This document shows positions 31,105 to 40,423 of a stretch of 44,885 bases of DNA, piece after piece. The translations under genes were made by a program, and so were the position numbers. Within the stretch, counting starts at the first letter, position 1, and each line of letters starts with the position of its first letter. This DNA is from a virus. A model generated the notes under the pieces. It had not been told where the DNA came from and ran no database searches. It was given only the letters and a program-made list of their open reading frames with translations. The stretch spans positions 1 to 44,885 of IMG/VR virus record IMGVR_UViG_3300009370_001553. One strand, 5' to 3'.

Positions 31105-31703
31105 TTTTTCCAGTACAATTTATCTATTTGATTAACTTTTCCATGATCCCCTATAATGGCACTACTGTTAAATCCTAAACTTTGCATAAATAGGTCCATC
31201 TCATCTACATCAGGTATAAGAGGTTGTTTAGGGTCTTTATATAAATTTACCTCGTTTAAAACATAAGTTGCTCTTTTAAAAATCTCCGGCGAGCCTTTCA
31301 TTACTAAAAGTTCTGCACCTTGTACATCTTGTTTAATAAAATCATAAGTTGCATCGTTGCCAACAATAGATTTAAGTGTTTGCATTTTTCTTTTTTCTAC
31401 TGCTTGTGAAGGAAATGTGTCAATTCCAAATATGTTTGATCCTTTAGTATAAGTTATTTTATGGCCTTTAATCTGTCTTAAGTGCATATCTACTTCTTTA
31501 TTTTCGTTTCCTAATACAGCAATAAAAACTTCATTTGCACATTTTAATAATCTTCCTTCGTGTTTTTTTCCTGCTTCTATGCAAGTATAATGTGCATCAG
31601 GCCAAAATTCTTTCACATCTCTAGTCCAACTTCCGTTCCATGCACCTAAATCTAAAATTTTTTTTGGTTTAAAATCTAAATTTTCTAAATATTCGTACAT
31701 CAT
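31101..31703 (-). CDS. FkbM-family SAM-dependent methyltransferase (A)
   Basis: 200 residues. SAM motif I KKILDLGAWNGSWTRDVKEF, the acidic strand end CIEAGKKHE, and FIKQDVQGAELLVMKGSPEI (the FkbM signature D-V-x-G-x-E) are clear. FkbM enzymes O-methylate sugars or polyketides, often in surface-polysaccharide clusters. It is the last gene of a four-gene minus-strand operon; its start overlaps the stop of the second methyltransferase by 4 nt. Confidence 0.85.
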   Translation of the reverse strand: MMYEYLENLDFKPKKILDLGAWNGSWTRDVKEFWPDAHYTCIEAGKKHEGRLLKCANEVFIAVLGNENKEVDMHLRQIKGHKITYTKGSNIFGIDTFPSQAVEKRKMQTLKSIVGNDATYDFIKQDVQGAELLVMKGSPEIFKRATYVLNEVNLYKDPKQPLIPDVDEMDLFMQSLGFNSSAIIGDHGKVNQIDKLYWKN

Positions 31704-32368
31704 GCTCTATAAAATACTATGTCTGGCCAGATTTTTATAAGAATTTTAAATCCTAAATTTTTTATATACTTTTCAACCTCTAAATTACTTGAGCCATATT
31801 TTTTTGTATTATTATTAAGCTCTACCATAATATACTGTACATTAGATTGGTTCTCATCGTTGAATGTTAAAGTCTTATAGGCACCTTCAAGCACACGCAT
31901 TTCATACCCTTCGACATCTATTTTTATCATATCTACGTCATCATAATTCCAATAATCAATATTAAACATTTGAACATCTTGAATATTGCTAGATTCTTTT
32001 CCTACTCTAGTATTTTGTGTTGCACTTTCTTGTGTTAAAGACACATTACAAAGTTTATCTCCTATTGCAAGTTTATTGCAAGTAACATGATTAAATGGTC
32101 CCATATTTTTTTGCAAACATTCAAAATTTGTTTTATTTGGTTCAAAAGCAATCACACGTTTACAATAAGGTTGCATTGTCTTGCTCCAAGTACCACACCA
32201 AGCACCTACATCTAAAACAGTTTTAAATTTTTTATTTTGTGAATTACAATATTGTACAAAACTTTTTAAACATTTATCTTGCATATGTGGAGCACCTTTT
32301 TTCCTCCATTGTTCTATTTGAGCATCATCTGATGGTAGCCAAAGATCGTTTATTTTTTCTATGTTCAT
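31700..32368 (-). CDS. FkbM-family SAM-dependent methyltransferase (B)
   Basis: 222 residues. Motif I KTVLDVGAWCGTWSKTMQPY, acidic end VIAFEPNKTNFECLQKNMG, and VDMIKIDVEGYEMRVLEGAY (the D-V-E-G-x-E signature). It has an N-terminal helical extension (PSDDAQIEQWRKKGAPHMQD). Similar in layout to methyltransferase A but well diverged, so it probably acts on a different position or sugar. It overlaps the next upstream gene by 4 nt. Confidence 0.88.
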   Translation of the reverse strand: MNIEKINDLWLPSDDAQIEQWRKKGAPHMQDKCLKSFVQYCNSQNKKFKTVLDVGAWCGTWSKTMQPYCKRVIAFEPNKTNFECLQKNMGPFNHVTCNKLAIGDKLCNVSLTQESATQNTRVGKESSNIQDVQMFNIDYWNYDDVDMIKIDVEGYEMRVLEGAYKTLTFNDENQSNVQYIMVELNNNTKKYGSSNLEVEKYIKNLGFKILIKIWPDIVFYRA

Positions 32369-33177
32369 AAAATACCTTTATCCATTAAAATTTCTATAGC
32401 AGTTCCGTTTGTAAATTCTTCAGGTGTAAATTGTTGATAGGCTAAACTATTTAACCATGGTTCTGGGTCAGCATAAAAAGGTTCTTCTATATCTGCTAAA
32501 TGTAAATTACCCATTGCCTTAGCAAAACTTTTTTCATCACAAAATACAGGTTTACCCATACACACTGCTTCAATGGCACTAATTGAACAACTTGTTACAC
32601 ACGCCCAAGCATCTTTTAAATCTTCAGAAAGTGGAACTGTTGCCTCACTTGGTCCTGATGTTCCTCTACCTCTGGGTTTTTCTCTAACCTTGATTGGCCT
32701 GTCTGTATATCTTTTAATTTCTTCTACTGTTTCTTGTATCCAGTTTGGCCTATCTAAATAATTGTGTATTCCTGTTGAACTAGGACAAACTAATATATGA
32801 GATCCTGTTAAGGTTGGTGCTTTTATTGTGATATTAAACTTGTCAAATCTATCAGACTTACAATCTTTTATAAAAGGAACGTGTATTCTACTTTTACAAA
32901 TACGCCAATAATGGTTGTCTGGTTTTAAATTATTATTATCAAATCTTCCAAAATATGGTGTATCAGTAAACCAAAATTGCTGTTTACGTGCTTCTAATTT
33001 TTTAATTAGTTGTAAGTTATTATTAACAAATCCCCAAAACATTGAATTAGCTAAAGGCTCTGTTGCAACACTATTATCATTTACTATAACTTGTTCAGGC
33101 CAAGACTTTTCAACTCCATTAAACACTTCCCATGCCTTGCTATTTGGATTATTAAATGGTGCGTAAATTGTTAGCAT
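32365..33177 (-). CDS. GT-B-like glycosyltransferase, island paralogue 1
   Basis: 270 residues. It shows the shared plan of four island proteins: a middle strand IKVREKPRG, an acceptor-site region ACVTSCSISAIEAVCMGKPV, and the C-terminal signature LNSLAYQQFTPEEFTNGTAI. The region V-T-x-x-S-x-x-x-x-E-A-x-x-x-G-x-P-V-F is the nucleotide-binding part of GT-B enzymes, as in capsule (KpsS-like) and LPS transferases. It is the only minus-strand copy. It overlaps the SGNH gene by 26 nt. Confidence 0.7.
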   Translation of the reverse strand: MLTIYAPFNNPNSKAWEVFNGVEKSWPEQVIVNDNSVATEPLANSMFWGFVNNNLQLIKKLEARKQQFWFTDTPYFGRFDNNNLKPDNHYWRICKSRIHVPFIKDCKSDRFDKFNITIKAPTLTGSHILVCPSSTGIHNYLDRPNWIQETVEEIKRYTDRPIKVREKPRGRGTSGPSEATVPLSEDLKDAWACVTSCSISAIEAVCMGKPVFCDEKSFAKAMGNLHLADIEEPFYADPEPWLNSLAYQQFTPEEFTNGTAIEILMDKGIL

Positions 33178-33817
33178 CTATAAATTCTTTCAGTTCGTTT
33201 GCCCATTGTGTATGTCCTTTAACTGATGGGTGTGGGTCGTTTGGACTTACAATCATGTTTTCTTTCATTACAAAATCATAATGATTACTATTAAATTTAA
33301 AAAACCTTTTTTCATCTATGCTTTCAACTATTTTATTAAAGTCAGCATTATTTAAATTAACTGCATTAGGTAAAGCATTGTACATTACATATGGAATTTT
33401 GTTTAATTTAAAATACGTTTGTAAGTCAAAAACATGATCTAAAAAATTCATTGTAGCAGTATCATCAATATCCCAGCCGAGATTTGAATTAACAAATCTA
33501 AGTTGATCTGCAACTTTCCAAGTACGCCAAGTTAACTCCATATTAGGTATTCTACCTTTTTTCCAACCATCGTTAGTAACATAATCATTTCTAAATAAAC
33601 TAGACCAACCTATAACTGCAAATGTATCTTTGTATCCGTTTTGTTCAAACCATAATTTTGTAGTAAAGCTGATCCGATCATTGCCTCTGCCTCCCATAGC
33701 TAGATTAAATAATTGTAAATTATATTGTTCAGCAAGTATTTTTGTTACAAATGTATTAACATCATCTTTAGGACGAGGACCTAAAAAACTACAACCATTT
33801 GAAAACAATTTAGACAT
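33152..33817 (-). CDS. SGNH/GDSL-like hydrolase
   Basis: 221 residues. Block I is KLFSNGCSFLG (nucleophile Ser), block III region is MGGRGNDRISFTTKL (Gly-Asn), and block V is SPNDPHPSVKGHTQWANELK (Asp and His). The order and spacing fit SGNH hydrolases, which deacetylate or esterify sugars. The gene starts a minus-strand operon with a GT-B-like enzyme and two methyltransferases. Its start codon overlaps the -35 of a divergent promoter. The substrate is not known; O-acetyl groups on glycans are likely. Confidence 0.7.
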   Translation of the reverse strand: MSKLFSNGCSFLGPRPKDDVNTFVTKILAEQYNLQLFNLAMGGRGNDRISFTTKLWFEQNGYKDTFAVIGWSSLFRNDYVTNDGWKKGRIPNMELTWRTWKVADQLRFVNSNLGWDIDDTATMNFLDHVFDLQTYFKLNKIPYVMYNALPNAVNLNNADFNKIVESIDEKRFFKFNSNHYDFVMKENMIVSPNDPHPSVKGHTQWANELKEFIDANNLRTI

Positions 33818-33838
33818 ACTGCTATTTTATAGTATAAT
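33811..33838 (+). promoter_or_regulatory. Sigma70-like promoter for the GT61-like gene
   Basis: TAGACA (33811-33816), 16 nt, TATAAT (33833-33838). Transcription about 7 nt downstream would begin at or next to the ATG at 33847, so this message too could be leaderless. On the minus strand TATACT (33836-33831) may serve the SGNH operon. Confidence 0.6.
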
Positions 33839-33846
33839 TATTTAAA

Positions 33847-34941
33847 ATGCAAACAGTGAAAAATATTACCAGCATAAAATACTTCTTAGATCGTTTTGAA
33901 ACAGTGGATAATGAGTACTCATTTGACGTGAAATATCACGAGAAGGCACCTAAAACACATTTTCATAGTTTGCCAACTTTTGTTGCTGAGTTTAGGAACT
34001 GTTCAGTTAATACTTTGCCTTGTTTAATTACTGAGGATAGACATCTTATAACTGAAAATGTTTGGCCTTTATTACACAAATACAAATACAAACCCCAAAA
34101 AATCCACGGTTTATGGAATGAATGGACTAACCCTACTATTGATATTGAAATACCTACAATTAAAAAACAACTTGACGGTGCAGGTAGATTTGTTTGGTTG
34201 CCTATAGACAAAGAGAGTGCAAACAATCCGTGGCATATATGGATTGATGTTATATCAAAATTTAGATTAATAGAAAAAAGAGGTGTATTAAATTTTTCAA
34301 GATTCATTTATGTATTAAGCAATCCTAGTGCTTACTTTGATAAAGTTGCTAAAGAAATGTTTCCAGATTTAAAATATTATGTTATGCCTGAAGGAGAAAC
34401 TTGGCGTTTCCAACATTTAATTGTTCCGTCAATGAGCAATCATGATGATGGTATAACAACACCACATCTTCCAGCTTGGCTAAGACATTTTAAAGGACTG
34501 TTTGGTTTAAAAGGTTTAGAACCACATAGAAAAATAATTGTATTAAGACCTGGTGCAAAAACAAGAAAACTAGTTAACTCAGCCGAACTAGTACTAGCAT
34601 TAAAAGGTTGGGAAACAGTTGCATTAGAAAATATGACTATAAAAGAACAATTTAAAACTTTTGCAGAAGCAACTCATATACTAGCGGCCCATGGTGCAGG
34701 ACTAATAAATTTACTTTGGTGCAAACCAGATACAAAAGTAATTGAAATACAAGATAGAAGAATGCTACATAAAAAAGTTTATCCTTTATTATCTCATCAT
34801 TTAGGATTAAAACACGAATTACACCTAGCAACAACAATACCAATTGGATATCAAAATAAAAAACCTAAAGGGGTCAAAAGAATCAATGACTTAATAAATT
34901 TTGAGGTTAATATACCAGATTTAATTAGGCTTTTGGATTGA
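33847..34941 (+). CDS. Glycosyltransferase family 61-like (DUF563) protein
   Basis: 364 residues. The diagnostic part is at the C-terminus: IIVLRPGAKTRKLVNSAELV, ATHILAAHGAGLINLLWCKP, TKVIEIQDRRMLHKKVYPLL; the H-G-A-G-L-x-N pattern marks GT61-type transferases. The N-terminal ~200 residues hold a variable domain (FHSLPTFVAEFRNCSVNTLP; YVMPEGETWRFQHL). Such enzymes move pentoses or GlcNAc in other systems, and phage members are found in surface-polysaccharide islands. It starts the long plus-strand operon that runs to 42612. Confidence 0.8.
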   Translation: MQTVKNITSIKYFLDRFETVDNEYSFDVKYHEKAPKTHFHSLPTFVAEFRNCSVNTLPCLITEDRHLITENVWPLLHKYKYKPQKIHGLWNEWTNPTIDIEIPTIKKQLDGAGRFVWLPIDKESANNPWHIWIDVISKFRLIEKRGVLNFSRFIYVLSNPSAYFDKVAKEMFPDLKYYVMPEGETWRFQHLIVPSMSNHDDGITTPHLPAWLRHFKGLFGLKGLEPHRKIIVLRPGAKTRKLVNSAELVLALKGWETVALENMTIKEQFKTFAEATHILAAHGAGLINLLWCKPDTKVIEIQDRRMLHKKVYPLLSHHLGLKHELHLATTIPIGYQNKKPKGVKRINDLINFEVNIPDLIRLLD

Positions 34942-34960
34942 TATCGTTTAAAATTATAAT

Positions 34961-35776
34961 ATGATTTATTGTGTAAAAACTGAAAGACATAACACAGAAA
35001 AGTACATTGAAAATATAGCTAGAGGTTTACCAAACTCTAAACTTGTATCATATAAAGAAACAATTAATTCAACCGATGCTAAAAAAGTTGCGTTTATGGG
35101 ATTTTTGCGAGGAAGTAATTTAGTATATAGATGGGCTGAAACAAAAGGAATAGACTTCTATTATCTTGATAGGCCTTATTGGGGAGAAAGTAGAGGTACA
35201 CCTTACTGGATGAGATGTACTAAAAATCAACACGTTAAAACAATCGTTGATAACAAACCCGATGATAGATTTAAACAAACATTTAAAAATGAAATACTGC
35301 CTTATCATAAAAACGGAAAATATATTTTAGTCGTTCCACCTAGTCATTCAATTGCATTAATGTTTAATGGTGGTTCATGGTTAGAAGATACACTAAAAAT
35401 ATTGAAGGAGAATACAGATAGAGAAATAGTTATTAGAGAAAAACCTTATAATCCTAAATCATTTTTTGATGGTGAAGGAAAGTTAATGCCTGGACCAAGT
35501 GCAAATAAACAACCACAAAAACCATTTGAATGGGATCAAGTTCATGCAGTTGTAACATTTAATAGTTCAATTACAATTAAAGCATTAACAAACGGTGTAC
35601 CTTGCTTTGCTAACTTTGAAAACCCTTGTTTGCCTATATGTGAGCAAGACTTTAGTAAAATAGAAACACCTATATACGAAGATCCTAGACCAGTGTTTCA
35701 TTCACTTGCTTATGGTCAATTTACACAAGAAGAATTTAGAAGCGGATACGCTATGGAGATATTAGATGGACGTTGA
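34961..35776 (+). CDS. GT-B-like glycosyltransferase, island paralogue 2
   Basis: 271 residues. Same plan as paralogue 1: REIVIREKPYNPKSFFDGEG, VHAVVTFNSSITIKALTNGV (then PCF), and the end VFHSLAYGQFTQEEFRSGYA. The N-terminal part (VKTERHNTEKYIENIARGLP) differs and may choose the acceptor. TATAAT stands directly before the ATG (34955-34960), too close to serve this start in the usual way. It overlaps the next gene by 11 nt. Confidence 0.7.
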   Translation: MIYCVKTERHNTEKYIENIARGLPNSKLVSYKETINSTDAKKVAFMGFLRGSNLVYRWAETKGIDFYYLDRPYWGESRGTPYWMRCTKNQHVKTIVDNKPDDRFKQTFKNEILPYHKNGKYILVVPPSHSIALMFNGGSWLEDTLKILKENTDREIVIREKPYNPKSFFDGEGKLMPGPSANKQPQKPFEWDQVHAVVTFNSSITIKALTNGVPCFANFENPCLPICEQDFSKIETPIYEDPRPVFHSLAYGQFTQEEFRSGYAMEILDGR

Positions 35777-36773
35777 GATATTTAGACGTACAGTAAAAGA
35801 TCGTAGACGTGGCGCTAGTTGGGATCTTTTAAAATATATGGCAGAAGGAATTAAAGCTGTTGGAGATAATCCTATTATGGTTAATGAAAATAAAACAGGT
35901 TCATGGACTGAAAACGAAATGGAGCCTACTGCTAAAATAGGTTGTATGTTTGGCTACGGTGGTTCAAAACAAATGCATCATACTAAAGGTAGACGAAGGG
36001 ATTTAGTTGAACGTGCAAAGAAAAAAGGCATTTACATTATTACTTTTGATGGCGGTATACTATCAAGTTTTGGCAATACAATAACAGATCCTAATCATCA
36101 TTGGCGTGTAGCATTATATTCTCCAATGAATAATGGAAACTTTTTAAGTGATAATAGTCCACCAGATAGGTGGGAAAAAATGAGAGCATTGTGGAAAATA
36201 AAATACGAACCATGGCGGAAATCCAATCCAGAAGATCCAATATTATTTGTACTACAACCAAAAGATAATTGGAGTATGAACGAATTAGATCCTATTGATT
36301 GGTTTAATGATGTACATAAAAAACTAAGACCATTAACAAAAAGAAAATTTTTAATACGTCCACACCCAAATCACATGGCCGCAATGGAAAATAGAAAAAA
36401 CGAATTTCCTAAAGATTGTGAACTTATAATAGGACAAAAGTTTTTTAGTGGTGATGAGAAAAAGCATTATAGATTCAACTTCCAAGACGCATTAAATAAT
36501 TGTCATGCTGTTATTACTCACAATTCTACTGCCAGTATCGACTCTTGCGTTCGTGGAATTCCTACCTTTGTTACCTCAGATCTTGCAATTTGTTGGCCTG
36601 TAGCAAACACTGTTTTAGAAGATATAGAAAATCCAAAATATCCTGATAGAACACAGTGGGTTCATGACTTGGGTTATAAACAATGGACAGAAAAAGAAAT
36701 TAGAGACGGCACAGTGTTTAAACGTTTTAAAGAGAAATTATTTCCATTATATAAGGCAAACAATGAAAAGTAA
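35766..36773 (+). CDS. GT-B-like glycosyltransferase, island paralogue 3
   Basis: 335 residues, the longest copy. Core: KRKFLIRPHPNHMAAMENRK, CHAVITHNSTASIDSCVRGI, and the end VHDLGYKQWTEKEIRDGTVF. The extra N-terminal ~60 residues (DVEIFRRTVKDRRRGASWDL) are not in the others. R-P-H-P is the strand used by capsule Kdo-transferases and CDP-glycerol transferases. It overlaps the neighbours by 11 nt at both ends. Confidence 0.7.
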   Translation: MDVEIFRRTVKDRRRGASWDLLKYMAEGIKAVGDNPIMVNENKTGSWTENEMEPTAKIGCMFGYGGSKQMHHTKGRRRDLVERAKKKGIYIITFDGGILSSFGNTITDPNHHWRVALYSPMNNGNFLSDNSPPDRWEKMRALWKIKYEPWRKSNPEDPILFVLQPKDNWSMNELDPIDWFNDVHKKLRPLTKRKFLIRPHPNHMAAMENRKNEFPKDCELIIGQKFFSGDEKKHYRFNFQDALNNCHAVITHNSTASIDSCVRGIPTFVTSDLAICWPVANTVLEDIENPKYPDRTQWVHDLGYKQWTEKEIRDGTVFKRFKEKLFPLYKANNEK

Positions 36774-37578
36774 AAGAATATCGAATCCTGAGAAATATCC
36801 GCGGAGGATCATTTTACTAAGATATCAATATAAGTTTTGTCATTACTTAATATCAAGTTTTCCTCGTTGTGGGCGTACTTGGGTAAAATATTTTTTAGGT
36901 TATTATATTTCAAAAAATTACAATGTTGCTTATAAAAAACAATTAGATAAAAATAGATTGTCGGAACCAAATCTTGGCATACCTCTAATATTGTTTAGAC
37001 ACGACTATCTAAGTCTGCCGGGATTTATCCCATGGGAAGATTATTTTAATATAGTAAAAGAAAATAAATTTTTATTTGAAGAAGCGATGGAACGACAAAA
37101 AATAATATATTTGTTTAGAGATCCAATAGATGTATTGTTTAGTTTTTGGCCATACCTACAAGATATTCCTTATAAAAATTTTGAATGCCCAAAGCATGAA
37201 AATATTATAAGTTTTGCTGGAGAAAAATATTGGGGCATGGACAGCATTATTAATTTTATGAATTTACAATTAGATCATCATGACAAACACAAAAAGAAAA
37301 AACTAATTATAAAATATGAAACCCTTAAACAAGAGGACAAGGAATGGAAAAAAATAATAAACTTTATATTTGGGCAGTTTAATGAAGAAGCATTTGAATA
37401 TGCTAAAGAACAAACTACTTGGAATAAACTGCAACCTACTAACCCAGCTTTTTTTAGAAAAGGCAGATCAAATTATATAACTGAATTACAAAAGGAGCAA
37501 CAAAAAATATTATTAAACTGGCCAGGATTAGCAAAATTAAATGAAAGAATAAAAAAAAATTATGACTTATATTGTTAA
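36763..37578 (+). CDS. Sulfotransferase (A)
   Basis: 271 residues from ATG 36763; an earlier in-frame start at 36664 lies inside paralogue 3. The PAPS-binding loops are clear: 5'-phosphosulfate loop [17 protein letters not shown] near residue 30 and 3'-phosphate site [17 protein letters not shown] near 112. It transfers sulfate from PAPS to hydroxyls, usually on sugars or lipids. Base composition is very AT-rich (long A runs near 37550). It overlaps the ferredoxin gene by 17 nt. Confidence 0.85.
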   Translation: MKSKRISNPEKYPRRIILLRYQYKFCHYLISSFPRCGRTWVKYFLGYYISKNYNVAYKKQLDKNRLSEPNLGIPLILFRHDYLSLPGFIPWEDYFNIVKENKFLFEEAMERQKIIYLFRDPIDVLFSFWPYLQDIPYKNFECPKHENIISFAGEKYWGMDSIINFMNLQLDHHDKHKKKKLIIKYETLKQEDKEWKKIINFIFGQFNEEAFEYAKEQTTWNKLQPTNPAFFRKGRSNYITELQKEQQKILLNWPGLAKLNERIKKNYDLYC

Positions 37579-37897
37579 CGACAAATGTATTAAATGTAAA
37601 CTAATGGACTGTATTGAAGTTTGTCCTGTTGATTGTTTTTATGAAGGGGAGAATATGCTAGTCATAAAACCAGATGAATGTATAGACTGCGGAGTATGTG
37701 AACCGGAATGTCCTGTAGATGCAATCGAACCTGATACTAACGAAACGGCAAATAATTGGATTGATCATAATACAAAGTACAGCGAATTATGGCCTGTAAT
37801 TACAAAAAAAGGAACTCCACCAGAAGACGAAGCAAAGTGGAGAGGTGTTCCAGATAAGTTTAAACACTTTAGTGAAAAGCCTGGAGGACAGGGTTAA
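37562..37897 (+). CDS. 7Fe ferredoxin (FdxA type)
   Basis: 111 residues, the normal length for this class. [18 protein letters not shown] gives the mixed [3Fe-4S]/[4Fe-4S] ligands and [18 protein letters not shown] the other [4Fe-4S] set; the C-terminal half ([17 protein letters not shown]) matches bacterial FdxA. It carries electrons at low potential. Within the island it lies between a sulfotransferase and an amidotransferase. Candidate clients in this genome are the two radical SAM enzymes, or host sulfur or nitrogen metabolism. The start overlaps the sulfotransferase by 17 nt. Confidence 0.92.
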   Translation: MTYIVNDKCIKCKLMDCIEVCPVDCFYEGENMLVIKPDECIDCGVCEPECPVDAIEPDTNETANNWIDHNTKYSELWPVITKKGTPPEDEAKWRGVPDKFKHFSEKPGGQG

Positions 37898-37898
37898 T

Positions 37899-39563
37899 AT
37901 GTGTGGCATATATGGAATAACAGCAAGAGATCCTGAATTTATAAATCAATATATTAACAAGTGTAAACATAGAGGACCCGATGGGCAAGGTGTTTGGCAC
38001 GACGATACTGTTACATTAGGACATAATCTTTTAAGCATCATGGCTGATCCCGGTGTATCTAAACAACCATGGCGTACACCTAAAGGAAACAGATTAACTT
38101 ACAACGGTGAGATATTCAACTACTATAAACTTAAACAAAAATATAAAAACTTTAAAGACACAACAGGTTGTGATACAGAACTATTAGCATGGGGTCTAGA
38201 TACATATGGGTTAAACTTTATAGACGAAATAGATTCAATGCATGGCTTTGCATACTATGACATGGCAAAAAAAGAAATTATATTAAGCAGAGACCATGCA
38301 GGTATAAAACCTGTGTACTATGCAGAAACAAAAGAAGGGTTAGTGTTTGGTTCTGAAATAAAAGGTATGTTAGATAAAGTCCCTAATTCACGTTCCATAG
38401 ATAATTTAGCAATGAGTTGTTTGGCACATACAGGTATTAATGCTACACGTAATACTGTGTTTAGTGGAATTAAAAAATTATTAGCAGGTGAAACAATAGT
38501 TTATAACATATCAAATAAAAAAATAAAATCACATAAAAGAATTTTTATAAAACCAAACAGTAATCTGGATTTTGATCCCGAAGGGTTCAGAAACATGGCA
38601 CGTAAAACAGTAAAAATGTGTAGTATTGGGAGAAGAAAAATTGGAGTATTTTTAAGTGGTGGGTTGGATTCAAGTTTAATTGCATACGAACTTAAAAATA
38701 TAATGGGAGAAGCAAACACTTTTACTAACCAGATGAACCCAAATATAATTAGTGGTGGTGAAAACTATAACGAAGATGCCATCTGTGCTCAAGTATTAGC
38801 TGATCAAGAAAACTTTAATCATAAAGAAGTAATAATTACACCTAAAATAATAGAAGACTACTGGGATGATTCGATTTATTTTATGGAACAACCTGCATAT
38901 AATCCAAGTCTTGCCATGTATTGTTATACTAATAAAGTATTACATGACAATGGTATAGTAGTAACAATGGCTGGTGATATGGGTGATGAAATACTAGGTG
39001 GGTATCCAAAATATTGGAAAATGAAAAAACTTAAATTTAAAAGCTGGGCCGCTATTATTGATCATTGGACTCGCAGAATAAAACGTCCAATAACACATAT
39101 TAGGGCAACTGTTAGTGGATTGAAGACATGGTTGCTTGTGGATACGAATAATGTGCGTAAGGAACTACTCAAATGCTATCCAGACGATTTATGGAATCCC
39201 GAAGACCCAATTGGTTCTTATATGGCATTAGATTGTATTACTCAAGTACCAGAAGAATTTTTTAATAGAAATGACAAGTATGGTATGGCATATGGTATGG
39301 AAGGACGTTTTCCGTTAGCAACTAAAATGTTTATGCAATATTGTATGAACATACCTAGTCATTTTAAAATTGGGTCTGCAAAAGGTGATACAAAAATGTT
39401 ATCAAAAATTGCTTATAGCGAAAGACTACCTGATAAAATTATTACAAAAATGAAAACGGGTTGGACTGTACCATTACGAGAATGGTGGAATAAAAATACC
39501 AAAGCAGATATACCAGCAATGATAGTAAAAGATTGGATTAAAACTTATAAAATAAAAACGTGA
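37899..39563 (+). CDS. Glutamine-hydrolysing asparagine-synthetase-family amidotransferase (AsnB-like)
   Basis: 554 residues. ATG 37899 is chosen since Cys 2 (MCGIYGI) must be the N-terminal nucleophile; GGAGGACAGGG precedes it. The glutaminase domain has HRGPDGQGVW, TYNGEIFNY and ILSRDHAGIKPVYYA. The synthetase domain has the PP-loop FLSGGLDSS near residue 252 and the downstream MAGDMGDEILGGYPKYW. Homologues in O-antigen clusters amidate uronic acids, a plausible role here among transferases; asparagine supply is the alternative. Ends with a 4-nt overlap (GTGA) with the next gene. Confidence 0.92.
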   Translation: MCGIYGITARDPEFINQYINKCKHRGPDGQGVWHDDTVTLGHNLLSIMADPGVSKQPWRTPKGNRLTYNGEIFNYYKLKQKYKNFKDTTGCDTELLAWGLDTYGLNFIDEIDSMHGFAYYDMAKKEIILSRDHAGIKPVYYAETKEGLVFGSEIKGMLDKVPNSRSIDNLAMSCLAHTGINATRNTVFSGIKKLLAGETIVYNISNKKIKSHKRIFIKPNSNLDFDPEGFRNMARKTVKMCSIGRRKIGVFLSGGLDSSLIAYELKNIMGEANTFTNQMNPNIISGGENYNEDAICAQVLADQENFNHKEVIITPKIIEDYWDDSIYFMEQPAYNPSLAMYCYTNKVLHDNGIVVTMAGDMGDEILGGYPKYWKMKKLKFKSWAAIIDHWTRRIKRPITHIRATVSGLKTWLLVDTNNVRKELLKCYPDDLWNPEDPIGSYMALDCITQVPEEFFNRNDKYGMAYGMEGRFPLATKMFMQYCMNIPSHFKIGSAKGDTKMLSKIAYSERLPDKIITKMKTGWTVPLREWWNKNTKADIPAMIVKDWIKTYKIKT

Positions 39564-40423
39564 AATATAAAATCATAACAACATTTAAACCTGGTGATTG
39601 GGACAAGTACGCAAAACGTATGGTACAATCTGTACTTGACAAATGGCCTAATGCTGATATAACTGTTTACTATCAAGATCAAAAACCTGATTTTAATCAA
39701 AACGTTACTTGGGTTGATATAGATAAAGCAAATTCAGACTTACATAAATTTAGAGAAAAATATAAAAGCGATCCAGTTGCTATAGGAAAACTTAATGAGA
39801 TTCCTGGTGGGGTTAGACGTTCTCTACGTTTAGCAACAGAAGGCGGACTTGATGCAAAGAAAGAATCATACTTATGGAACGCAGTTAAGTTTAGTTACAA
39901 GGTATCTTGTGTTACACACGCAGTAAAAACATATAATGATTATGATTACGTAATTTGGATTGACGACGACACATACACATTTAGAGATATACCAATAGAA
40001 TTTATAGAAAGTATATGCCCTGATGATACATTGGTTACGTACCTTGGTCGAGAACGTAATATAAAAGATAACAAATATCCCGAGTGTGGACTTGTTTGTT
40101 ATAATATTAACCATCCGCTTATACAAAACTTTGTTACAGATTGGGAAAACCTTTATACATCAGCAAATATATTTGACTTATTAGAATGGCATGACTCGTA
40201 TGTGTTCTGGCACATGACTAAGGAGTACAGACAAAAACACAATGCAAAAGTAAATGATATAGGTTATGCTAAAGGTGTAAGAGGACATCACGTATTTGTA
40301 AATAGTGAACTTGGGCTTTATATTGATCATTTTAAAGGAGATAGAAAAGATACTAAAAGTTCACGTGCAGAGGACATTAAAAAAAGTTCCATTGCAACGG
40401 TTGATTATTGGAAAAACAAATGA
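39560..40423 (+). CDS. GT-A-like glycosyltransferase
   Basis: 287 residues, starting at a GTG that overlaps the previous stop (GTGA). IITTFKPGDWDKYAKRMVQS is a typical sugar-transferase first strand; YDYVIWIDDDTYTFRDIPIE carries the D-x-D motif (near residue 135); VRGHHVFVNSELGLYIDHFK is the closing His region. It probably uses an NDP-sugar and Mn2+. It shares only general design with the transferase at 29071. Its end overlaps paralogue 4 by 4 nt. Confidence 0.72.
   Translation: MKYKIITTFKPGDWDKYAKRMVQSVLDKWPNADITVYYQDQKPDFNQNVTWVDIDKANSDLHKFREKYKSDPVAIGKLNEIPGGVRRSLRLATEGGLDAKKESYLWNAVKFSYKVSCVTHAVKTYNDYDYVIWIDDDTYTFRDIPIEFIESICPDDTLVTYLGRERNIKDNKYPECGLVCYNINHPLIQNFVTDWENLYTSANIFDLLEWHDSYVFWHMTKEYRQKHNAKVNDIGYAKGVRGHHVFVNSELGLYIDHFKGDRKDTKSSRAEDIKKSSIATVDYWKNK

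Noticed and set aside
34955-34960. TATAAT directly before ATG 34961 as a promoter for paralogue 2
   Set aside because: Transcription would begin inside the gene, and the -35 match (TTGGAT) is poor; the gene is better served by read-through from 33811.
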